Notes: generated by a model not told the origin, from the sequence alone. A stretch of DNA of 64,000 bases from Thelonectria olida (GCA_020736575.1 JAGPYM010000005.1:1674001-1738000); one strand, 5' to 3'. Shown: positions 35,849 through 47,871, counted from the first letter of the stretch. Made by a program: numbers and translations.

Positions 35849-38276
35849 ATGGCCAAGAGATCCTGGTCCGAATCCAACGGAGGCGGTGGTGGTGGAGGAG
35901 GATCTGCTGCAACAACAAGCCAGGGTGCAATTGTAAATGCTGCAGCTGCCATTGAGCCCACGCCCAACGGTGGTCCAGCTGTATGTTTTGTCTTGACTTG
36001 ATTTCTACTCTCCCCATGTATCGCAGAGGGCGACACGATTTGTCTCACAGTTTGCAAACAAGACACATTCACTAACACTCTGAATAGTCCGCATCTAACA
36101 AGAGCCGCCAGGCACCTGGTCGACAGAGTGTTAGTGGTCTGCTGCCGACGGATCTGCCGGTACCTCAGATTTCGCGCAAGATCAAGGCTTGCGCTGCTTG
36201 CCGAAAACACAAGGTGAGAGGAAATTATGAAACTGAGCGAACCTGGACCGAAACTAACCGATCTTTTCGTTGAGATCAAATGCTTGATGGATGAGAGTGG
36301 TCCGCCTTGCCGAAGATGCTCTGAGCGAAACCTGGGATGTGTCTTGAGTAAAAGCTTGCAGACCATCATCGATGAAAAGTCACAGTATGTTTCATTTTGG
36401 AGCCCTACAACAACATCTCTGCATTTGCCAGAATCCAGTGTGTCGCTGACTATTCAACAGATTCTCTGAAGCCGTTGTTCAAGACCTCGAGCAGATGCAC
36501 ACTGCCCTCAGACAGGTTATGAACAAGGTCGGCGGCCTACCAGAGTTGCCAGGTTTACAATCCTCCAACAGTCGGGATTCGGAAGGTACACCTCCCAAGG
36601 AAGACAATGTGAACACTTCCAATCGCCAGTCCTCTTCCCAACATGATCAAGAAGCTCTTGGCCCTTCTTGCGACAACTCACCAAAGGCAACCCCCGAGGA
36701 TGAAGGCCTCCCCTATGTTCCTATCCATTCACTCTACACCCTTACGAAACTCAGTGCACTGCGGTCCCCTGAAAACCCTGAGGCTCAAAAGGGTCGCTCC
36801 ATCGACGACTTCATTGCCCGTGGCCAATTATCACTATCAGATGCAGAGAGCCTGTTTGCCCTGTACAGGGATCGCCTGGACCGTTACATGTATGGAATCG
36901 GATGTCGGTATATGACACTGGAGGAGCTGCGTCGCCGAAGCCCTATCCTATCTGCAGCAACCCTCACAGTCGCTGCTCTTCACGACCCGAAAGCGGACGG
37001 CATTTATGGAGTCTGCAGTGCCGAATTCCGTCGGCTTATGGAGAAGTCCATGTTCGAGCGGAGGATTGACCGTGACTATCTTCGAGCCATGTGCATAGCT
37101 TCCTACTGGTTGAGCGACCTCTCCTGGATGCTTTCAGGATATGCAATTCGACGTGCGGCTGAATGCAACCTCCACAACAGTTATAGCCAAGCGATCAAGG
37201 GACAAAACCAGGATGCTGCCGATTGTGCCCGGCTCTGGTACATCCTCTATATCTGCGACCAGCACTTAGCGACCCTGTATGGACGACCATCGATTGTACA
37301 GGAAGATACATCTATACAAGGCTGGGAGAAATTTCTCGAGTCCCCTGTTGCCACGGACGAGGACAAACGCTTGACTGGCCAAGTTGCCTTGGTCAGTATT
37401 CTACGCAATATTCGCGATTTATTCGGAACCGACAAAGGAGAGCCAATTCCCCGTGTTTACCTCAATCATATTCTGCAGTTCCGACGACAACTCGACCAAT
37501 GGTACGATCGATGGCTAAAAGAACTACCAGGTGAGTCACAATGACTTAAATGCACATGAAGCTGCGGTAACTGACAATTTCCAGAACAATGGCCTCAAAT
37601 TGGATCCTTTCCTCGCAAAGGAACGATTCTGCATTATAACTTCGCTCAGATTCACCTCTACTCGCACATCTTTCGAGGGCTCTCAGGGGATGATCCAATC
37701 CCTCACTACTTCCTCGACTGTGCGTCCAAGGCAGTGGCAGCGGCGACAGCCATCATCGACCTAATAATCACTGACCCTGATGTTGCTGTGGGTATCGTTG
37801 GCATGCCTTCTTACATGCTCTCGATGACTGCATTCGCATGCATGTTCCTTATCAAGGTTGCCATCAAATACGGTGGGGATCTGATTGAGCGACAACATGT
37901 TCACGAGTTGACAACCAGCCTCGTACGGCAATTTCGGTCTCTCTCGGCTGGCAAGTGGCATCTAGCCAATCTCATGGTTGGAGGACTCGAGCGAATGTTG
38001 GCTTCGTTGAATGCTGCGGTACCCGGACAGGTTCCTGTCCTTCCCACCGGAGTACCGATGGGACCGGGAATGATGCCGGAAAACGTCGATATCACGGGTC
38101 AAATGCCACAAGGCGATCGTCCATTCACCGACATGGATGGTGATGTCTTCTTTGACTATGACATGAGCTTTGGGCTCTCACCTGTGTTTCGGTTTGACCC
38201 AGGCATGTTTGCCATTGATGGATCAGGCCAGCCCATTCCAGGCTACCCAGAAGCAGACTTCGGAATGCGGTCATGA
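35849..38276 (+). CDS. Zn2Cys6 binuclear cluster transcription factor (prtT/War1-like group)
   Basis: Exons 35849-35980, 36088-36213, 36275-36384, 36461-37530 and 37585-38276 encode 709 residues; introns are 54-107 nt with good signals. A poly-Gly stretch (residues 11-18) precedes the DNA-binding cluster, whose six cysteines are at about 79, 82, 89, 98, 101 and 108 (C-x2-C-x6-C-x8-C-x2-C-x6-C). Intron 2 cuts the cluster between its second and third Cys. A dimerising helix (QTIIDEKSQFSEAVVQDLEQMHTALRQ region) follows, then a helical middle region typical of fungal-specific regulators (ALRSPENPE to about residue 610) and an acidic, Met/Pro-rich tail. The cluster and its linker resemble proteins annotated as activators of proteases (prtT), a resemblance I recall but cannot test. 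Downstream metabolic genes are possible targets. Confidence 0.88.
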
Positions 38277-39179
38277 CAAGGCGATGTAATGGCTTGAGAT
38301 GAAGGAATTGGATATGGGGATTTTCGTTTTGAAGGTACTGTAAGATGAGGGCTTGGGCGTTAATACTGATGAGGACTTGGGTTGGCTCTGTCGTATAAGC
38401 AATTTGGAATTCAGGATATCAAGATTTCAGGCGCGAAAAATGGAAACTTTCTGGTCTTTTATTCTCTTGTTTCTGTTTGCGGAGGGAAAGCCGTCTGAGA
38501 TCAACGTCGCTCTTGGCGGCGATGTGATGAGCTCACTCCTCGAGGTTCCGACCAACAGATGGACCATGCTGGCTTAACAAAGGAGGCGAATCAAAGTGAT
38601 CGGACAGTTGACCCTGTCTGCTCGGTACGCTTATCCCTTATCCATTGTCTCTTATCCACATCCTGGAAGCAGAGGCTCGGGGCGGATCCTGGATCATGGC
38701 GGCGCTTCCCCCGCAGGCACGGATGTAGATGCATCTACTCCAACTTCATCTTTCGACGATGGGTCTTCTGAGACACCAACTCCAACTGGGATTTCATGAT
38801 GGTGGAGTTCTATGCTGGGATCCTTGAGGCGAAGGTTGTCACGCCGCTTCTCAAAACATCATGAAGTCGCATCGGGCATCTGTCCGGCGTCGAGATCCCC
38901 GCAGTCATGAATGTGCGGGGAATCCTTTTCCACACTCCTTTTCCGCAATACTTTTCCGACGCATAACCAACATGACGTGAGCCTCATGATAGCCCCGCGA
39001 TTGTGGATGCCAGACATGTCTAGACCTCGAGACTCAGGTTGAGGTGGATACAACTTCAAACATATCATCTTATCGATCTTGGACTCGTCTCTCTAGCTCA
39101 ACCTCCGGAGCTAAAGCTTGTTGCTCAACCGATCCCGGAAGCAATTTTCATTAACACGATTCCCCTTCAGCTCGTCAAC
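38277..39179. other. intergenic region, 0.9 kb
   Basis: It lies between the regulator and the epimerase, both on +. The open frame at 39039 extends upstream of the chosen ATG at 39180 but that part has no family similarity and looks like leader. Nothing else seen. Confidence 0.5.
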
Positions 39180-40148
39180 ATGGCTACCCAGAGCGAGAAG
39201 CACATCCTCGTCACCGGCGCCGCCGGTTTCATCGGCCAGACCATCATCGAGCCTTTGCTCACGTCGGATCCAGACTTGCATCTTACGCTGACCGACGTCG
39301 TTGAGCCTCCCGTTCCTGCTCATGCGAGCGCTCGAATCACTTCAGTCGCCAAAGACTTGACTAGCCCTGCCGCCGTTGAGGAGCTCTTCGGACCTCGGCG
39401 TTTTGATGCCGTTTACATCCTTCACGGCCTCATGTCCTCCAGGTCGGAGGCGAATCTCGAGCTTGGACTCGCCGTGAACGTCGAGTCTATTCGCGGGGTG
39501 CTGGACTTTTTGAGGCAGAAGCAGCCCGGGACCACGGTTGTGTTTGCCAGCTCGACGGCCGTGTATGGACCCAACGAGGACGCAGTCACAGAGACGGGGA
39601 CGGTGCCGTTGCCGCAGGGCTCGTACGGCGCCGAGAAGCTGATCATCGAGCTGTTGCTCAACGACTTCTCGCGACGAGGTTTGCTGAATGGTCGCATTGT
39701 GCGGCTTCCGACGGTGGTTGTCCGGCCCGGAAAGCCGTCGGCCGCGGCGTCGAGCTTCGCATCCGGAATCGTGCGCGAGTCTCTGCAGGGCATTCCCAAC
39801 GTGCTCCCCGTGGGGAGGGACATTGGCATGTGGATCTGCAGTCCGGCGACGGTGGTCAAGAACCTGGTGACGGTCAAGGACATTCCGGCCGAGAAGTTTG
39901 GGTCGTCGCGCATCGTCAACCTGCCTGGCATCACGGTGTCGGTGCAGGACATCTTGGATGCCGTAGAGGAGGTGGGCGGGAAGGAGGCGCTGGCGTGTGT
40001 CCGGGATGAGGTCGATGCTGAGGTTGAGAGGCTGGTGAGGAGCTGGTCGGCCAAGTTTGATGTGAGTCGGGCGTATGGGTTGGGGTTGGCGGCGGATGGT
40101 GAGTTGATCGAGGCGGTGCGGGCTTTTGCTGCGACGATTAAGAAGTAG
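39180..40148 (+). CDS. NAD(P)-dependent epimerase/dehydrogenase, D-erythronate dehydrogenase (DenD)-like
   Basis: An intronless gene of 322 residues. The start at 39180 (CAACATGGCTACC) places the nucleotide-binding motif GAAGFIG at residues 14-20, the normal distance. Other extended short-chain dehydrogenase marks are the acidic strand end LTLTDV, the VFASSTAVYG block with catalytic Ser, and the YGAEK catalytic Tyr-Lys pair. The sequence looks closer to the DenD / nucleoside-diphosphate-sugar epimerase-like branch, which oxidises four-carbon sugar acids in bacteria, than to true UDP-sugar epimerases; this is inference. It converges on the FMN-dependent 2-hydroxyacid dehydrogenase with only 112 bp between stops, and the Zn2Cys6 regulator is upstream on the same strand. 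Confidence 0.82.
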   Translation: MATQSEKHILVTGAAGFIGQTIIEPLLTSDPDLHLTLTDVVEPPVPAHASARITSVAKDLTSPAAVEELFGPRRFDAVYILHGLMSSRSEANLELGLAVNVESIRGVLDFLRQKQPGTTVVFASSTAVYGPNEDAVTETGTVPLPQGSYGAEKLIIELLLNDFSRRGLLNGRIVRLPTVVVRPGKPSAAASSFASGIVRESLQGIPNVLPVGRDIGMWICSPATVVKNLVTVKDIPAEKFGSSRIVNLPGITVSVQDILDAVEEVGGKEALACVRDEVDAEVERLVRSWSAKFDVSRAYGLGLAADGELIEAVRAFAATIKK

Positions 40149-40260
40149 ATGGTTTTCGTCTATTTTATAGTCATTAAGATGCCATGCATTTGAGCCTCTA
40201 TATATCGCACGGTCTATCTACAAAACTGCTCACTCATTTTACGCCACTTTTTCTTGTCGT

Positions 40261-41739
40261 CTATAGCTTCGAAGCCCTCGGCCTCGCGATAGGACATAAA
40301 CCAGCCTCTCCGGCGGGTACCATGTAATCCACGTCCAGCGTGTTTACCATGGCTGGCGTCGCTTGGTCCAGACTGGTGATGCCTGCCAGTCTCATTGAGG
40401 TTTCAAGTTCATCCTTCAAGACTAAAAGAAACAGTTAGTTAGAGGGGGTATGAGTAAAAGAGGAGGGAAACGTACTCTGCGATAGGTGCTTGACGCCCTC
40501 TTGGCCGTAGACGAGCGAGTATAAGAACGGTCGTGCGATGCCCACGGCTGTGGCACCAAGGGCTATGGCCTTGAGAATATCGGAGCCGCGCTCGAAGCCG
40601 CCGTCGATGAAGACTTGCAGGTGTTCAAAGGCGGAGGGGAACTGCTTTCGCACTTCGAGGAGGATCAACATGGACGCTGGTGAGCTGTCGGAGGACAGTT
40701 AGCATATCTTCACTCTGCTGGATAATAGAACGAGCCATCCAACATACCCATCGAGCGACCGTCCGCCGTGGTTACTCAACACCACGCCATCAACTCCATA
40801 TTCCACAGCTAACCTCACATCTTCGACTGTCTGCACGCCCTTCAGCACAATCGGCACCGAGCTCTCGGCGCGAATCCACTCGAGATCATTCCACTCGAGC
40901 GCCTTGTCGATGTACTGCCCCATCAGCCTGCCCAGCCCGTTGCCCTTGGCGTCCTTGGTGCTCGTGCCGCCGCTCACCTCGGAGCGCACGGCCGTGGCCT
41001 GGGGGATGCGCTCGTCGGCCTCGCGCTTGCCGGGGACGGCGGCGTCGACGGTGACGAAGATGGCTTTGATACCGAGGGAGCGGGCCTTGCGCAGGAGCTC
41101 GACGGTCTTGGGGCGGTTGGAGTTGACGTAGAGTTGGAGGAAGAAGGGGTAGTTTGGCGGCGCGGCGCCGATGATGGTGGGGAGGGCGTAGGAGGCGTTG
41201 CTGGAGATCTATAGCCATTAAGTTAGTAACTTGAAGTGTATTTTGTTGTCGAGAGAGGTTTTCTTGGTGCGTACAATCTCAAAGATGCCCTCGTTGGCAA
41301 CGGCACGACTCCAGCCAAGCTCTCCATCCGGGTGAGCCAGTGTCGCCATGGCCGCCGGACACATGAAGAAGGGCGCTTTACTGTCCAAGCCCAGAATGTT
41401 GCGTTCGATATTCACGTCGGTGACGTTGCGCAGAATCCTCGGCCGAAGCATGATTCTGCGCATAATCTCCTTGTTGCGGCTCAAGGTGACCTGGTCGGTG
41501 GCGGCGGACGAGTAGAAGGCCCAGGCCTTTGGGCTCAGGGCCTTTTGGGCGGCGAGGGCGAAGTCATTGGCGCAGAGAATTTCTTGCAGAGGGGGGACGT
41601 CGTTGGGAAGTTGGACGTCTAGTGTGAATTGTGTTAGAAAAGGTGGTTCATGGAAGGGTGTAGGTCATGGAGGGGGAGATGTACTTCTTGGAGGAGGGAT
41701 GTTGGGAGTCTCAGACTCCATTGCAGAGAGGTCACTCAT
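40261..41739 (-). CDS. FMN-dependent 2-hydroxyacid dehydrogenase (cytochrome b2 / glycolate oxidase family), no b5 domain
   Basis: Five exons on the minus strand (41739-41685, 41618-41275, 41208-40748, 40684-40476, 40421-40261) encode 409 residues; introns are 54-66 nt. The TIM-barrel FMN domain has the substrate-side PFFLQLYVNSNR, the FMN-stabilising Lys in PIVLKGV, the catalytic His-Arg in LSNHGGRSLDG, and IDGGFERGSDILKAIALGA for phosphate binding. Sequence style is that of L-lactate dehydrogenase (cytochrome b2), but the heme-binding b5 domain is absent: the upstream DNA contains a TATA box 73-78 bp before the ATG and no HPGG-like motif. So it is probably a soluble enzyme oxidising L-lactate or a related hydroxyacid; the electron acceptor is unknown. 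A second in-frame Met lies at residue 7. Confidence 0.9.
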
Positions 41740-42649
41740 GATGGCTGATTTCTGTAGAAGACTTGTCAAGATGGCTGAAGAAAGATTAATAGAGATGAGC
41801 AGACAGTTGTGTTTATATGAAGTCGAATCCTTCAGAGTTATTCCATGACATCGCGCCCCAACACCGGCATCGGCGTCCGTGTAAGTCGAGTCTCCAGGAC
41901 AATTTCCAGTTTTCCACATTTCCAATTCTCCACAATGACCTTCTCCAAGAGCTTGCATGCTCTGCCGGATTGGGGTAGCTTTCTCACCCAAGGGCTTGGG
42001 GACCGGAATCGCTGTCGGACTTCTCTCCGAGGACACTGGGTGCTATACCTAGCGCGCGATTCTCGCCGAAAGATGGATCTGAAGCATCTTGGCTTTGGGA
42101 AACTGCGAATCATGGGATTATTGGGTTTCGGAGGAATGCGATGCGGTGAGATGAGGAACCGAAGGGCCGGTTTCAAGCCGGAGACTGCGCTGAGCCTGGA
42201 GTATAATGGCAACACACATATATCTGGAGGTTTATATTTGGCCTTTGCCACTACCCGATATGGTATAATACAGTCCTGTTCTCACTCCCGTCATCAGCTG
42301 CTTAATCATTACATAGCTCGCTCGGATCACTGTTCTCATGGAGAAAGCAAAGTCCAAAGTCTATGACAACGGGAGCTTCAGGAGTCAATCAACCATTTAG
42401 ATGTACCGATGTCGACGACAAGACTTCATTTACCAATCCAGTCAAACATCTTTGTTAAGCCTGCTCTAGGTTACTAGCTTCCGACAACGCTGAATGCTTA
42501 GGTACTTACGCTCATATTCCCCTGCTACTTGAAGGAAGAAGATATTTCCCTTTTTTTCATCAATCCGTTTCCGAAAGTTGGCGAACAGGGACACAATAGA
42601 AAAGGCTCTTCAGCTCTATCAATCATAAATCATTATTAATATTACACTA
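41740..42649. other. intergenic region, 0.9 kb, with the FMN dehydrogenase promoter
   Basis: This region separates two minus-strand genes. The open frames over 41838-42366 carry no motif and cross the promoter. Nothing else recognised. Confidence 0.5.
41812..41817 (-). promoter_or_regulatory. TATA box of the FMN-dependent dehydrogenase gene
   Basis: On the minus strand the sequence reads CATATAAACAC, with TATAAA about 75 bp before the ATG at 41739. Its position so close to the ATG supports the short N-terminus chosen for the enzyme. Confidence 0.5.
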
Positions 42650-44157
42650 CTATATTCTTCTCTCTGTAGTCTGAGAAAAGTCCTTATCTACACTATGAAC
42701 TGACGGGTTCGAACTTGACGCGGGATCGGGGAATCTAGGATCAACGTCCTTGGAGTCATCTATCTCAACCACGACCGAAGTCACCGTGTCCATGTGGATC
42801 GCCTGGCCTCTCAGCGATTCCTGACTTGTCGTTCTGATCATACCTTTGTGACTTCTTGGATCGGATCCTCCTCTTCGCCCGCTGAATGGCCACCAGCTGC
42901 CCTTTGAACCGCCTTCTTCACCCCCTTGTCTCCCGCCCTGGATAGAAATGACGTTGCCGAAGCGACGGTTTGTAGGTGTTTTCATAAAGGCAAACGTCTT
43001 GAGGCCGAGGTCTGCTACGTCGACCTCGTATCGGGATGCAAATACAATGACGTTTCGAGTCGTGCCGAAGAGCAGGCAGTCGAAGGATCCGTTGGACGCA
43101 ATCATGGCACCCGCAAAACAAAAGTATCCGAGGGGCACGTTCGCCCCGGCCATGGTCGCAATTCGACCTGCAGCGAGGGGAAGAGTACAAAGAACGTAGA
43201 TGATGGGGTAAATGAGGAAGGCCGGGTTGCGGCTTAGTTGGAGCTGTGAGGCGTCATCCTCGTGTGTCATTTTGGCGGCGGATCGGTCCTGACGGCGGAT
43301 AAAGAGGAAGATGTTGATGTAGAGCAGCGATGTGACGGCGAGGGAGATGAAGATGAAGAGATAGTGAGTCAGAAGTCGGAGGTTCTCGTACTTTTTGTTC
43401 ATCCAACACTATCCTCCCGTTAGTTCCCTGCACGATATGTCATTGAAGAGAGACATCAACTCACCCAACTTCCAGCTCGGACAAAGAAGCCTCCAAATTC
43501 GGCACCGTTTCGGGTTCCAGCAATTGGGAGAAACGATATCGCATACACGAATACCCAGACGGCCGCGATGATCATGTACAAGGCCTTCTGTCGAATCCGA
43601 CGTCGCTTCACAACCGAGAGATACGTGTGCACCGCGATGGAAGTAATGAACATGCTCGAAGACAAGTCCCCAAGCGAGACGAACAACCCTTGAGCAAAAC
43701 ATGTCGGCGTGCCCACGACGATGGCATCTTTACGCAGCCATTCGGCGTTGAGGAAGAAGGCCACGCCTTGGTGCATGTCGGCAAGCAGAAGATTGACGAT
43801 CAGGACGAGAAACTGGTTCGGATGTTTCTCAAAGGCTTGAACTTGCGACTCGCTCGAAGGTACCGTCTGCCCATCATTGTTATTTCTCGCCTCATTCTCT
43901 GTGAAGACGCCGTCAATCCCGAGGGTGAAGTCGATGGCCCGCTGGATCGAGCCCGTCTGTTGCTGGGCTTCGCTGTTTCTGCGGTTCTTGACGTAGAGAT
44001 GCCACGATATCACCTTGAAGACGAGGTAGAAGAACAAGATGCTCGAGGCGAGGAAGGATATGAAGGCGAGAAAGGTGATGGCTGTCAGCCCGCTCTTGAG
44101 ACTTGGGCCCAAGGGGCTGAGGGTTTGGCTTTCGAGTGGCAGATCTCCCCACGCCAT
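42650..44157 (-). CDS. seven-transmembrane G-protein-coupled receptor, Git3/cAMP-receptor-like
   Basis: Exons 44157-43465 and 43408-42650 encode 483 residues; the 56-nt intron (GTGAGT...TAG) falls in the second outer loop and rebuilds AGSWCWMNKKY. Seven hydrophobic segments can be read in order: residues about 22-50, 117-140, 152-175, 195-217, 245-268, 290-312 and 320-340. The block LNAEWLRKD after helix 2 and the Ser-rich LGDLSSSMFITSIAVHTYL in helix 3 are typical of fungal Git3-type receptors that sense glucose or other carbon sources and signal through a G-alpha to adenylate cyclase. A long hydrophilic loop follows helix 1, and a Ser/Gly-rich tail of about 120 residues follows helix 7. The ligand is unknown. 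Confidence 0.85.
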
Positions 44158-45614
44158 CTTAAAGACGTCCAGTGTTGAGGGGTCTCTAGTTGATGGTTTA
44201 CCTTTTGTTGCTGGAAGAGACTTGCAGGCGGTATTGACTTATCAAGTTGTCGATAGTCGAGGGCTGTTGGACAAGACACACCTGACCTTCCCACACACCT
44301 TTCAACAGCAGCAGCCCTACCTTCTCTTAAGGGACCATCAAACTCCTTGACCTCTTCTGGAAAAGTCATAGACAGATTGCCAAGACGAACTGATCAAGGG
44401 GACCCCTTCGGCGTCTTCTTCCCGGACAGGCTAGCGTTAGAGGGGAGATTCAATCGGCCGAGAAGGGGTTCGTAGACTTCCGTGCGCTTAAGTTGAGCGT
44501 TACGTTACGAATGATGAATATGGCCGAGGAGAAAAGAGTCTTGCAGTCGAGGCTCTTATTACTCCCATCAGAGATTTAACTACCTCGGTGAAATGAGACG
44601 GAGTGGTGAGAGTCGCACGGGGATGGCAAACATGGAGATATCTGTCACACTGCGGCACGTACACAGCTCATCGTGTGCCACGTTTTCCGGTCGCACGCAA
44701 ACGAGTTTCTGTGACATCTGGATGGGAACAAGTACATACGTGGTTTGCATTGAACGGGTCATCACCCCGCCGGTGGAGAGTTTGATGCCCTCGCCTCATT
44801 TGCGCTCGCGTATCTCGAGGTCAGTAGCCGTCACCTCGGTCAGAGTTCTGCCGGACCCTGCAAACGCAAACGGACCAGGATTGCCTCACATGGCAGTGGA
44901 GTCTTAGAGATCTGTGGTATAGGACGTGTTCGCTGGGAATGTGAAGATCTTTGCCGGTTCCCCAGGTTCTGTAGTATGCATCGTAGTGTTCGGTGCGAAG
45001 TAAAGCACCGACCGCAAAACTCAATTGACGACTCCAATATCCGGACGTCCCGTCGTGACATTTCATGGAATCAACAGAGAAGTTGTGATCAGCATTGATG
45101 ATACCCTCTAAGGTTTTCGCTGCTCGAGTCATGGCCCTTGCTTGGACCGTCTTTCCCGGCTCCAACAAGTTCCTCCGAACACATGTTGGGTCTCGTCCGA
45201 CGCAAACGAAAAAGCCGACGCTTGTGAGGAAACCATCGAATGCCCTGGCGCTAGTTGACGTGACAGATGCCTAATCGCGCAAGGTCGGCGAGGAGAGCCC
45301 GCTGAGGCTGAAACGGCCGTTACGTACGAAGTAGGTACAGCTTGGCCGTGGTGAAGACGGAAACAGAATAGTTTCACGAGCGATGCTACATCAAACATTG
45401 CCACACCTTGGCTGGCTTCACGGTCGTGGAAGGATCCGAGGTCTGCCATCTCAGGGGTCCACTGGCAAAAGGCCCTCCTGTCAAACTAGGAATCCCATAC
45501 CACTTGTCCATGGTTAGTTATATTAAACGTCCGTGAACTCGGATAAAGACTATGTGCAACAGTGCTTCGAGCGTGTTAGCAGCATCTCGCCGAGGCTCCC
45601 TCTCCGGACTTCCC
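44158..45614. other. intergenic region, 1.5 kb, with coding-like scraps on the minus strand
   Basis: Minus-strand frames at 45168-44821 and 45449-45129 have coding-like composition in part (for example a run ending AFVGALLR... style helices and ALLRTEHYDAYY) but no start context, introns or known motif. They may belong to the same decayed locus as the relic that follows. Confidence 0.35.
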
Positions 45615-47762
45615 TCACATGTTGGTACATACATGATTCAACACGCACGTACAAACCGTCGACTTCACCCCGCTTTCCTTTAACTTGGTCAATTCCCCTT
45701 CTTCTTTCGCCTTTTCAACAATAAATCGACAACACAAGGCTACAGCGGTTAGGATTAGGGGGTTTTGGGTTTGAGTTAGGGAGATATCGTCCTGTTCTTC
45801 CAGACCGGACGCGTTGGACGTGACGACAAGGAATATCTTTTTGTCATGCTCGCCGTCGAGCACAAGCACGAGATGGCCCAGGAAATGGCCTGCCATGTCG
45901 TCCCCAGGGAGCAGCTCTTGTCCGGTTGAATAGCCGTCTTTGGGAGAGAAATGATTGTGCAGGATTGAGTTCCATCGGATTGGCCTTTGACCAGGCGCTC
46001 TGCGATGAGCGATCGAACGACGTAGAGCTCCATGTTCTGTGGTATTAAATCCGCTATAGTCCGAAAACACTAGTTGAGAATCTGGAGCCTGATCTCTCCC
46101 TGCCAGTATGCCGTGATGTCTGGTTTTTCTTCGGCTGGCGAAGGCAACATAAACTGGTGTCATCGAGTCGGCTGCGACAGGGTGAGAAAGGCACAGTTGG
46201 TAATCACGATGCCGGCGAAGTCTTGTTGCTGAGGGAGAAGAGAAGACGTGATGAGGAATAGTTTCTGCGTCCTTGGATCGGTATCTTGAGAGAGGAGCGG
46301 GACAATCCTTCTCACTTGGATACATGCATCAAAACAACCAGACGCTCCTTTCGCGAGAGAATGAACGGCTTCGAATTGTAGGCTTCTATCTCGCTCAAGA
46401 CCAACGGGGCGTGCGAGGACTTGCCGTTCTCTCTTATACTGGGACATTGTCCAGTTGGGCCGGAGAACACGAAGAAATCCCCAACAGGAGACTGTTGTCC
46501 ATCTCTGGAGGCCTGGGTATGATTGCGTACTTAAAGGGTGGCTTTGATACGAGTGATTCCGATCGGCTGGACACGATGGCAGTGCGACGTCTGAAGAAGT
46601 CTTTCCTGGCTCCATGCACTGACAACGAACCCTAGGCCGTCAAACCTGTGTTCTCTTTCAGTGCCTTCAGCCCGCGAGGCCCCAGTACAGTCAGGCGATT
46701 CACGGTCACCAAGAGCTGCCCTTGTGTTTCGAGATCTTTGGCGGCCTGGATGGCAAGCATGTCCACAACCTTACCAATCTTGCCGTCCGCACGCGCAATG
46801 GTGGCGAGATAAGCGAGGTCTTGTCGGTTGTCATTCACTTCACTGGAGGTGAAAAATACAACCCAGCTGGGCTTGCCACATTCCAAGGGCGATGAGGTTC
46901 ATGACTTCGCCATCCATGGTCCCAGTGAAGAGCGCATCCCAGGTCTCGACACTCACTATAGCTCTGGACGATTTGTAGGGTTCAAGGCCAGTTAAAGTTC
47001 CCCGTGTGCTTTGTACATGGAAAAGGCATGCTCAGTAATGGCCAGATCCTCACCAGTCGGAATCGCATCGTCGATTTCCCTCTCACTGATCACACCGAGT
47101 TATGTGCTAAAGGCACGGAGATACGGCCTGTTCGCCGCGCTGAAGGAGACATCATCATCGAGTTCTGGGTGATGATGGCAAGTTGAATATAACTACACGT
47201 TTAGGGGTGTTGCCAATTGGTGCTCTTCATTATAGAGTGCCCAAACAGCCTGCTCTGACGTTGGTCTTGTGTCGAGCAAGACTGCCACCAAATGAGGGTT
47301 GTGGAAAGTCAGGGGAGAAGAGAGAAAGTGAGAAATTGCACAGTGGAAGTACATGCACAGTGGAAGTACATGCACGTCGGCCTGCCCAAAACAACGATTC
47401 AGATTCTTCCAGAAGTAGAGGCCGAAATGGAAAGACTTCAATCCTTCTGCTCACGCAATGTTCAATGCTCGGGACCACATCGGCGCTTTTAAAACCCAAG
47501 TCAACGGAAACATGACCCGAACAAGACTCGATCACGTCGCATCCATCCCCACATTGTCCAATCGAACTCGGTGTGCTTCCCCCGCATCCCGGACGATCAT
47601 GTTAGGACTCGGGATAGCTGGCATCAGTTGACGTCGCGGGATTCTGAAGTAACTCCGTCGATAGAGAGCGCGGAGAAATAGACGGACATCCTCGCTTGCA
47701 CAGTTGCTGGTGTTTCCCCGAAGCCGAAATGTTGACGTTTTGGGGGCTTGATCATCCGTCAT
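45615..47762 (-). pseudogene. decayed protein-coding relic, several frames and stops
   Basis: From an ATG at 47762 the minus strand shows coding-like fragments that keep changing frame: one opening MTDDQAPKTSTFRLRG and running to 47532, one around 47535-47400, one ending YNEEHQLATPLNV at 47193, one reading IPTGEDLAITEHAFSMYKAH near 47060-47000, one with TWDALFTGTMDGEVMNLIALG near 46950-46890, one at 46886-46632 (NRQDLAYLATIARADGKIG), and further pieces to 45615. No set of introns joins them cleanly. A 17-bp tandem duplication at 47337-47370, not a multiple of three, is one clear lesion. The opening segment recalls the N-terminus of large fungal proteins with an alpha/beta-hydrolase plus NB-ARC or ankyrin layout, but this is a weak memory-based guess. 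I do not assign a function. Confidence 0.45.
47337..47370 (+). repeat. 17-bp tandem duplication
   Basis: TGCACAGTGGAAGTACA occurs twice back to back (47337-47353 and 47354-47370), followed by TGCAC. The two copies are identical, so the duplication is recent or conserved. It sits inside the decayed coding relic and shifts its frame. Confidence 0.9.
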
Positions 47763-47871
47763 GGTTTGAGGCAGGGGAGTTCGCTTTCATGGAGGGAGCG
47801 AAGTCTACTAAAGACCCGGGGTGCTCCTCGAACTGGTTCCTGATGTGTGATGCCACCCAATTGCCTTCATC

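Noticed and set aside
41838..42251. Possible cytochrome b5 domain upstream of the FMN dehydrogenase
   Set aside because: No HPGG or second heme-ligand motif is present, and a TATA box lies between this frame and the enzyme start.
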